Both the position numbers and the translations under genes were made by a program. Shown here in pieces: positions 23,340 to 28,076 of a stretch of DNA of 28,076 nt. Numbering within the stretch: position 1 is the stretch's first letter; each line of letters begins with the position of its first letter. The DNA is taken from NCBI GenBank assembly GCA_023461075.1, contig JAEWNY010000074.1:1-28076 (forward strand), read 5' to 3'. This DNA comes from Pseudomonadota bacterium (lineage in GTDB: Bacteria; Pseudomonadota; Gammaproteobacteria; Xanthomonadales; Xanthomonadaceae). The notes under the pieces are model-generated. The model worked only from the letters and a program-made list of their open reading frames with translations, was not told the DNA's origin and made no database searches.

Positions 23340-24122
23340 ATGGCTCAATTCACGCTTCCGAAGAACTCGACCGTCCAGAAGGGCAAGCACTTCGCCGCGC
23401 CTTCCGGCGCCAAGGCCACGCGCACCTTCAAGGTGTACCGCTGGAACCCGGACGATGGCGCCAACCCGCGCACCGATACCTACGAGGTCGACACCGCCGA
23501 CTGCGGGCCGATGGTGCTGGACGCGCTCATCAAGATCAAGAACGAGATCGACCCGACGCTGACCCTGCGCCGTTCCTGCCGCGAGGGTATCTGCGGCTCC
23601 TGCGCGATGAACATCGACGGCAGCAACACGCTGGCCTGCACCAAGGCGATCGAGGACTGCGGCAAGGGCGACATCCCGATCTACCCGCTGCCGCACATGC
23701 CGGTCATCAAGGACCTGGTGCCCGACCTGACGCATTTCTACGCGCAGTACGCATCGATCCGCCCGTGGCTGCGCACCGAAAGCCCGCAGCCAACCCGCGA
23801 GCGCCTGCAGTCCAAGGAAGACCGCGAGAAACTCGACGGCCTGTACGAATGCATCCTCTGCGCCTGCTGCTCCACTGCGTGCCCGAGCTACTGGTGGAAT
23901 GGCGACCGTTATCTCGGCCCGGCGATCCTGCTGCAGGCCTACCGCTGGATCATCGACTCCCGCGACGAGGACACCGGCTCGCGCTTGGACGACCTCGAGG
24001 ATCCGTTCAAGCTGTACCGCTGCCACACCATCCTGAACTGCGCGCGCACCTGCCCGAAGGGCCTGAATCCGGCCAAGGCGATCGGCGAGATCAAGCAGCT
24101 CATGCTGGCGCGCACGATGTGA
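23340..24122 (+). CDS. sdhB: Succinate dehydrogenase iron-sulfur subunit
   Basis: 260 residues. All three cluster sites are complete: [2Fe-2S] at C80, C85, C88, C100; [4Fe-4S] at C171, C174, C177, C238; [3Fe-4S] at C181, C228, C234. It carries electrons from FAD in SdhA to ubiquinone at SdhCD. The protein has an extra N-terminal stretch of about 20 residues (FTLPKNSTVQKGKHFAAPSG) compared with the short E. coli form. A GGGGA site lies before the ATG, which starts 16 bases after the sdhA stop. A strong hairpin directly follows the stop codon. Confidence 0.98.
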   Translation: MAQFTLPKNSTVQKGKHFAAPSGAKATRTFKVYRWNPDDGANPRTDTYEVDTADCGPMVLDALIKIKNEIDPTLTLRRSCREGICGSCAMNIDGSNTLACTKAIEDCGKGDIPIYPLPHMPVIKDLVPDLTHFYAQYASIRPWLRTESPQPTRERLQSKEDREKLDGLYECILCACCSTACPSYWWNGDRYLGPAILLQAYRWIIDSRDEDTGSRLDDLEDPFKLYRCHTILNCARTCPKGLNPAKAIGEIKQLMLARTM

Positions 24123-24125
24123 CCG

Positions 24126-24156
24126 CCGTGGCATCCGGTCGCACCGGGTGCCATGG
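24126..24156 (+). promoter_or_regulatory. 14-base-pair hairpin between sdhB and sdhE
   Basis: Arms CCGTGGCATCCGGT and ACCGGGTGCCATGG pair over 14 positions (two of them G-T) around a 3-base loop CGC. It begins 3 bases after the sdhB stop and ends 8 bases before the sdhE ATG at 24165. There is no T-tract, so it is not a classic terminator. It could be an mRNA processing or stability element, or slow read-through into the assembly genes. It also buries an in-frame ATG at 24153, which speaks for the start at 24165. Confidence 0.6.
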
Positions 24157-24164
24157 GATGGGCG

Positions 24165-24419
24165 ATGGACGAAGCCGAGGCCACCGAACTGCGTCGCCTG
24201 CGCTGGCGTTCCCGGCGCGGCATGCGCGAGTTGGACCAATTGTTCGAGCGCTACCTCGACCGTTGCTGGGCGCAGGATTCCGACGATGCGCGGGCGGTTT
24301 TCCTACGCCTGCTGGATTCGGAAGACGACAAGCTGTGGCGATGGTTCATGGGCTACGAGGCCGCCGCCGATGTCGAGATCGCATCGCTCATCCAGCGCAT
24401 CCGCGACCTGCCACCTTGA
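24165..24419 (+). CDS. sdhE: FAD assembly factor SdhE (SDHAF2 family)
   Basis: 84 residues. The core LRRLRWRSRRGMRELDQLFERYL contains the RGxxE motif of SdhE/SDHAF2 (R18-G19-M20-R21-E22; quoted here by position), and LLDSEDDKLWRWFMGYE is the conserved C-terminal segment. SdhE binds SdhA and promotes covalent attachment of FAD. In E. coli the gene (ygfY) stands away from sdhCDAB beside ygfX; here it directly follows sdhB, which makes co-expression with the target likely. Start choice: ATG 24165 is outside the hairpin; ATG 24153 is in frame but inside it. The 3' end overlaps the ygfX frame. Confidence 0.93.
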   Translation: MDEAEATELRRLRWRSRRGMRELDQLFERYLDRCWAQDSDDARAVFLRLLDSEDDKLWRWFMGYEAAADVEIASLIQRIRDLPP

Positions 24420-24819
24420 GTGGCGGCCGTCGCGCTGGGTGATCGCCTGGCTGCGGTTGCAGTTGCTGCTGGTACCGGTCTGCCTGCTGGCCTCGGCAAT
24501 GCCGCGCCCGATCGCATGGCCGGCGGCGGTCGCTGCGGCGCTGATCGCCTATCGACAGTACGAGCATTATCGAAGGCTGCCGAAAAGCCGCCTGCGGGTC
24601 TGTGCCGAAGGCCCGTTACAGCTGGAGGGCGTGTCGTACGCGCACTGGAAACTCCACTGGCGCGGCCCGCTGGCCTTCATTCACTGGCGCGATGAACGTG
24701 GTCGCCTGCATGCGCGCTCGTTCTGGCCGGACACGCTGCCGCCGGCGCTGCGCCGTGAACTGAGACTGGCTACGCCGGCGGTGGCACCTGTCTCGCCCGC
24801 CGTCGGGATGGCAACATAG
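24370..24819 (+). CDS. YgfX-like inner membrane protein
   Basis: 149 residues if the start is the ATG at 24370. The segment LEWRPSRWVIAWLRLQLLL opens the recognisable part, which has two hydrophobic helices (about 24-43 and 47-60) and then a soluble domain with LRVCAEGPLQLEG, YAHWKLHWRGPLAFIHWRDE and SFWPDTLPPALRRELR. The order sdhE-ygfX and the helix-plus-soluble layout match YgfX (CptA in the older literature); YgfX partners SdhE in E. coli, though a toxin role proposed for the pair has been disputed. There is no ATG at the domain start: the frame requires 24370, a 50-base overlap with sdhE, or a GTG at 24439 that would cut the conserved WRPSR. GAGG lies about 9 bases before 24370, so I prefer it. 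The C-terminus is poorly conserved. Confidence 0.75.
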   Translation: MSRSHRSSSASATCHLEWRPSRWVIAWLRLQLLLVPVCLLASAMPRPIAWPAAVAAALIAYRQYEHYRRLPKSRLRVCAEGPLQLEGVSYAHWKLHWRGPLAFIHWRDERGRLHARSFWPDTLPPALRRELRLATPAVAPVSPAVGMAT

Positions 24820-24843
24820 CCGCTGGCACCCTCGACCCGACCG

Positions 24844-26088
24844 ATGTTCAAACCACTTCCCGTCGCCATCGGCCTGCGCTACCTGCGCGCCAAGCGCCGC
24901 AACGGCTTCATCTCCTTCATCTCGATGGCCTCGATCCTCGGCATCGCGCTCGGCGTAGCCGTGCTGATCACCACGCTCGCGGTGATGGGCGGCTTCCAGC
25001 GCGAGATCCGCGACCGCATGTTGCAGATGGTCGCGCATGCGACGGTCAGCGCCGATGGCGCGCCGATGCAGAACTGGCGCGATGCGCTGGAACTCGCGCG
25101 CGCGGATACCCGCGTGGCCGGGGCCGCGCCCTACATCGACACCCAAGGCTTGATCCAGGGCCCGCGCGAGCAACCGGCCATGATCCGCGGCATCGAGCCG
25201 GCGCAGGAGGCCAAGGTCTCGGTGATCGCCGACAAGATGAGCCTCGGCCGGCTCGATTCGCTGGGCGAGGGCAGCTTCAACATCGTGCTGGGCCGCGAAT
25301 TGGCGGCGTGGCTGGATGTCGGTGTAGGCGACAGCGTGGTGGTGATGACTTCCAAGATCAGCGCGACGCCGGTGGGCGCGGTGCCGCAGACAAAGCGATT
25401 CACGGTGTCTGGCGTGTTCGAGGCCGGCTACAACGAGTACGACAAGGGCTTGGCCCTGGTGAACATGCACGACCTGCAGCGGGTGCTGCGGATGGGCGAT
25501 GCGGTGACCGGCGTGCGGATGAAGATGAAGGACATGGACGAGGCCGGAGAGGTCGCGACGGACTTGGCGCTCAAGTTGCGCGGCCCGTACCGGGTCAGCG
25601 ACTGGATGTACGAAAACGCCAACATGTTCCGCGCGCTCAAGATGGAGAAGACGGTGATGGGCATCCTGCTCTCGCTGATCATCGCGATGGGCGCGTTCAA
25701 CCTGGTGTCCTCGCAGGTGATGCTGGTGACCGACAAGCAGGCCGACATCGCCATCCAGCGTACGCTGGGAGTCACCCCGGCGCAGGTGATGCAGACCTTC
25801 ATGGTGCAGGGCACGCTGATCGGGGTGATCGGCACGGTGGCGGGCGTGATCGGCGGCATCCTGCTGACGCTCAACCTCGAGCGCATCCTCGGTGTCATCG
25901 AGCGCATCCTCGGCGTGCAACTGCTGCCGGAAGACGTCTACTACATCACCGGCCTGCCCACCGAGCTCAAGGCCGAGAACGTCATCATCATCGCCTGCGT
26001 GGCGCTGGCCATGGCTTTCTTTGCCACCCTGTACCCCGCCTGGCGCGCCGCGCGCACCGCGCCCGCGGAGGCTTTGCGTTATGAGTGA
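24844..26088 (+). CDS. Lipoprotein-releasing ABC permease (LolC/LolE/LolF type)
   Basis: 414 residues, the normal length. It has the LolC/E architecture: transmembrane helix 1 (about 24-48), a large periplasmic domain (about 50-270), and three helices near 275-297, 322-345 and 378-400. The N-terminus AIGLRYLRAKRRNGFISFIS is typical. The periplasmic part has SATPVGAVPQTKRFTVSGVF (173-192), which resembles the Pro-containing hook of LolC that holds LolA. Together with LolD it extracts outer membrane lipoproteins from the inner membrane and hands them to LolA. Only one permease gene stands next to lolD here, so the complex may be a homodimer (LolF type) unless a lolE gene lies elsewhere. It overlaps lolD by 8 bases. 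Confidence 0.93.
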   Translation: MFKPLPVAIGLRYLRAKRRNGFISFISMASILGIALGVAVLITTLAVMGGFQREIRDRMLQMVAHATVSADGAPMQNWRDALELARADTRVAGAAPYIDTQGLIQGPREQPAMIRGIEPAQEAKVSVIADKMSLGRLDSLGEGSFNIVLGRELAAWLDVGVGDSVVVMTSKISATPVGAVPQTKRFTVSGVFEAGYNEYDKGLALVNMHDLQRVLRMGDAVTGVRMKMKDMDEAGEVATDLALKLRGPYRVSDWMYENANMFRALKMEKTVMGILLSLIIAMGAFNLVSSQVMLVTDKQADIAIQRTLGVTPAQVMQTFMVQGTLIGVIGTVAGVIGGILLTLNLERILGVIERILGVQLLPEDVYYITGLPTELKAENVIIIACVALAMAFFATLYPAWRAARTAPAEALRYE

Positions 26089-26794
26089 GTCGATGACGCA
26101 AGCAATCGAAGCGATCCGCGCCGAGCAACTCGGCAAGACCTATGCCGAAGGCAAGCTGCGTACGCCTGTGTTCGACGGCCTGGACCTTGCCGTGCGCACC
26201 GGCGAGACGGTGGCGATCATCGGCGCTTCCGGCGCCGGCAAGAGCACGCTGTTGCACCTGCTCGGTGGGCTGGATACACCGAGCGCGGGCGAGGTCTACG
26301 TCGCCGGGCAGAAAATGAGCGCGCTGTCCGATGCTGCGCGTGGACAGTTGCGCAACAAGGCGCTGGGCTTCGTCTACCAGTTCCACCACCTGTTGCCGGA
26401 GTTCACCGCGCTGGAGAACGTGATGCTGCCGGTGATGCTCGGCGGTGCCTCCGCGGAGGCGGCAGGCAAGCGCGCGTCAGCGCTGCTGGAGCAGGTGGGC
26501 CTGGGCCATCGCATCGGGCACAAACCCGGTGAGCTGTCCGGGGGTGAACGCCAGCGCGCGGCAGTGGCTCGGGCGCTGGTCAACAATCCCGCCTGCGTGC
26601 TCGGCGATGAGCCGACCGGCAACCTGGACGACAAGACCGCGGCCGGCGTGTTCGATTTGATGCTCGGCCTCAACCGCGAGCAGAAGACCAGCCTGGTGCT
26701 GGTGACGCACGACCGCAGATTGGCACGCCAGCTCGACCGCGTACTGGAACTGCACGAGGGCAAGTTGAGGGAAGTCCCGATCGACGAGGTCTGA
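26081..26794 (+). CDS. lolD: Lipoprotein-releasing system ATP-binding protein LolD
   Basis: 237 residues. Walker A is GASGAGKST (48-56), the signature is LSGGE (152-156) and Walker B is CVLGDEP (172-178). FHHLLPEFTALENVMLP (101-117) is the stretch characteristic of LolD that contacts the permease. It energises lipoprotein release at the inner membrane. Start choice: ATG 26081 has GGAGG 9 bases upstream and overlaps the end of the permease gene; an in-frame ATG at 26093 is possible. comEC starts 14 bases after its stop, so the three genes form one unit. Confidence 0.95.
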   Translation: MSESMTQAIEAIRAEQLGKTYAEGKLRTPVFDGLDLAVRTGETVAIIGASGAGKSTLLHLLGGLDTPSAGEVYVAGQKMSALSDAARGQLRNKALGFVYQFHHLLPEFTALENVMLPVMLGGASAEAAGKRASALLEQVGLGHRIGHKPGELSGGERQRAAVARALVNNPACVLGDEPTGNLDDKTAAGVFDLMLGLNREQKTSLVLVTHDRRLARQLDRVLELHEGKLREVPIDEV

Positions 26795-26808
26795 CACGGA
26801 GGTCCGAC

Positions 26809-28076
26809 ATGGACGATGCGGCACGGACGCCGCCGTTATCCCCGATTACCGCCGCAGCGTTCACCCTCGGCATGTGGCTGGCGACGCGGCTGCCGCAGCT
26901 GCCGGCGGCGTGGTGCGTGGGGCTGCTCGGCGCTGCGGGACTGATCGCCTGGTGGCGAGGTGCGGGTGTGATGCGCATCCTCGGCGCGGCGGCTCTGGGG
27001 ATGGCGCTGCTGCTCGGGCAAGGCGCATGGCGGATGTCGCGGCAACTGCCACCTGCGCTGGAGCTGCGCGAGGCGACGGTCAGCGGCCGCATTGTCGAGC
27101 TTCCGATCCACGATGCACGGCGCACCCGTTTCGATCTGCGCGTGGATGTGGCATCGGACCCGCTCCCGGCGTTGCGCGGCCGCGTACTGCGACTATCGTG
27201 GTACGACCCGTATCGGTCGGATGAGGCCACCATCGGTCCGCGCTGGCAGCTGAAAGCCGGGGAGCGTTGGCGGATGCGGGTCAAGTTGCGCGCGCCGCGT
27301 GGCCTGCGCAATCCCGGCGGCTTCGATGGCGAACGGCAGATGCTGGTCGACGGGATCAGCGCGACCGGCCAGGTGCGCGATCCGGACAGCGCGAGGCGCA
27401 TCGCTGGACCGGCCGGCATCGCCGCCTGGCGCGAGTCGATGTCGGCCCGCATCATGAAGGACACCCATGCGCCCTCGGCACGCTTCATCGCCGCGTTGGC
27501 CCTGGGCGACACACGCGGCCTCTCGCCCGCGGATTGGGAGGTCCTGCGCACCGCAGGATTGACCCACCTGATCGCGATCTCCGGCTTCCATGTCGGGCTG
27601 GTGGGGCTGGCGCTGGCCGGACTGGCGTGGCTGGTCTATCGCGCGTGGCCCGGGCTGTCGCTGCGCCTGCCGCGCCGGTTGGGGATGGCGGCCGCGGCCA
27701 GCCTCGGCGCCTTCGGCTACCTGCTGGCCAGCGGTGCATCGCTGCCGACGCTGCGCACGGTGTTGATGATCGTGTTCGTCGCGCTGGCGGGAGGGCTGCG
27801 GCGGCAATCGGGCGTCGCACAGTCGATCGCCATCGCCGCGATCATCGTGCTGGGGCTGGACCCGCTTTCGGTTCTGCGTCCCGGATTCTGGCTGAGCTTC
27901 GGCGGCGTGGCCTGGCTGGTCTGGTGCCTGCAGGGCATGCGCGCGGGACACGTCAGGCAGTTCATCGCCGCGCAGGTCGTAGCCAGCGTCGGCTTGCTCC
28001 CGGTCGCCGCGGCCTTCTTCGGACAGGCCTCGCTGGCCGGCCCGCTGGCGAACCTGGTGGCGGTGCCGTGGTGGAG
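26809..28076 (+). CDS. comEC: DNA internalization competence protein ComEC/Rec2, C-terminus outside window
   Basis: 422 codons are visible and the frame is still open at the window end; whole ComEC proteins have roughly 750-800 residues. The N-terminal part has hydrophobic helices (about 12-25, 35-50, 55-70) and then the OB-fold domain (DUF4131), with ATVSGRIVELP and LRAPRGLRNPGGFDGERQML typical of it. The competence domain follows: LTHLIAISGFHVGLVGLALA is the hallmark G/T-HLxAISGxHxGL stretch, and multiple membrane helices run to the edge. ComEC forms the channel that takes single-stranded DNA across the inner membrane. The beta-lactamase-like nuclease domain would lie beyond 28076. The ATG at 26809 has GGAGG 6 bases upstream and follows lolD closely. 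Confidence 0.93.
   Translation, partial: MDDAARTPPLSPITAAAFTLGMWLATRLPQLPAAWCVGLLGAAGLIAWWRGAGVMRILGAAALGMALLLGQGAWRMSRQLPPALELREATVSGRIVELPIHDARRTRFDLRVDVASDPLPALRGRVLRLSWYDPYRSDEATIGPRWQLKAGERWRMRVKLRAPRGLRNPGGFDGERQMLVDGISATGQVRDPDSARRIAGPAGIAAWRESMSARIMKDTHAPSARFIAALALGDTRGLSPADWEVLRTAGLTHLIAISGFHVGLVGLALAGLAWLVYRAWPGLSLRLPRRLGMAAAASLGAFGYLLASGASLPTLRTVLMIVFVALAGGLRRQSGVAQSIAIAAIIVLGLDPLSVLRPGFWLSFGGVAWLVWCLQGMRAGHVRQFIAAQVVASVGLLPVAAAFFGQASLAGPLANLVAVPWW

Noticed and set aside
21494..23341. 615-codon minus-strand open frame opposite sdhA
   Set aside because: Exact antisense of sdhA, whose product is one of the best-conserved proteins in the window; no signal on the minus strand.
24420..24695. 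GTG-initiated frame after sdhE (MAAVALGDRL...)
   Set aside because: Its product has no recognisable features, and it overlaps the ygfX frame, which does.
1..28076. CRISPR arrays, tRNA genes, transposons, phage genes or defence islands
   Set aside because: I looked through the gaps between genes on both strands and saw no repeat arrays, tRNA-like cloverleaf ends, transposase or integrase frames. The window reads as ordinary core chromosome.

Overview
This window is a stretch of core chromosome from a high-GC gammaproteobacterium, most probably a member of the Xanthomonadaceae/Lysobacteraceae (Lysobacter, Luteimonas or Thermomonas type). I infer this from the very high GC content, the gene order sdhCDAB-sdhE-ygfX followed by lol permease-lolD-comEC, a DUF6116 protein, and the general flavour of the proteins. 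I could not run a database search, so the genus is open. There is no insertion sequence, prophage, CRISPR array, tRNA or rRNA that I can see. Coding density is high and no gene-free stretch exceeds about 225 bases.

Left part (1-5365, all minus strand): a NYN-domain nuclease-like protein cut by the window edge, a fused ABC exporter, a membrane-anchored SRPBCC protein, and a TonB-dependent receptor that closely resembles E. coli YncD/PqqU, the pyrroloquinoline quinone (PQQ) receptor. The receptor diverges from a class I Fe-S fumarase (5366-6913, plus). Their 91-base shared promoter region carries a perfect 8+8 inverted repeat.

Middle (6918-14778): an MscS channel with a BON domain, a cardiolipin-synthase-type phospholipase D protein and a DUF456 membrane protein form a minus-strand run, with mutually exclusive hairpins between the last two. 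A cold-shock protein follows, with a predicted 156-base leader and a strong terminator. Then come a glycine-zipper lipoprotein, a membrane-anchored class II cytochrome c, the tRNA-modifying TcdA (apparently leaderless), a TatD-type nuclease with DUF6116, and a second, larger glycine-zipper protein.

Carbon metabolism block (14934-19671, plus): a glutaryl-CoA dehydrogenase with the family's substrate-binding residues, a RimJ/RimL-like acetyltransferase, a fused alpha/beta 2-oxoacid dehydrogenase E1, and a ChrR-like FMN reductase. The first and third could act in sequence in lysine/2-oxoadipate breakdown, but this is inference.

Respiratory block (19672-24819): this is the most coherent system in the window. 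The structural genes sdhC-sdhD-sdhA-sdhB are framed by assembly genes: a tiny SDHAF4/DUF1674 gene (59 residues) in front, sdhE (the SDHAF2/YgfY flavinylation factor) and ygfX behind, and ygfZ (Fe-S cluster maintenance) diverging from the same promoter region. A 14-base-pair hairpin sits between sdhB and sdhE. 

Right end (24844-28076, plus): an ABC permease with a LolC-type hook, lolD, and the start of comEC, cut by the window edge. No wholly new system is evident. The best leads are the complete succinate dehydrogenase assembly set with its internal hairpin, the PqqU-like receptor with its shared operator-like repeat, and several leader or leaderless RNA features.
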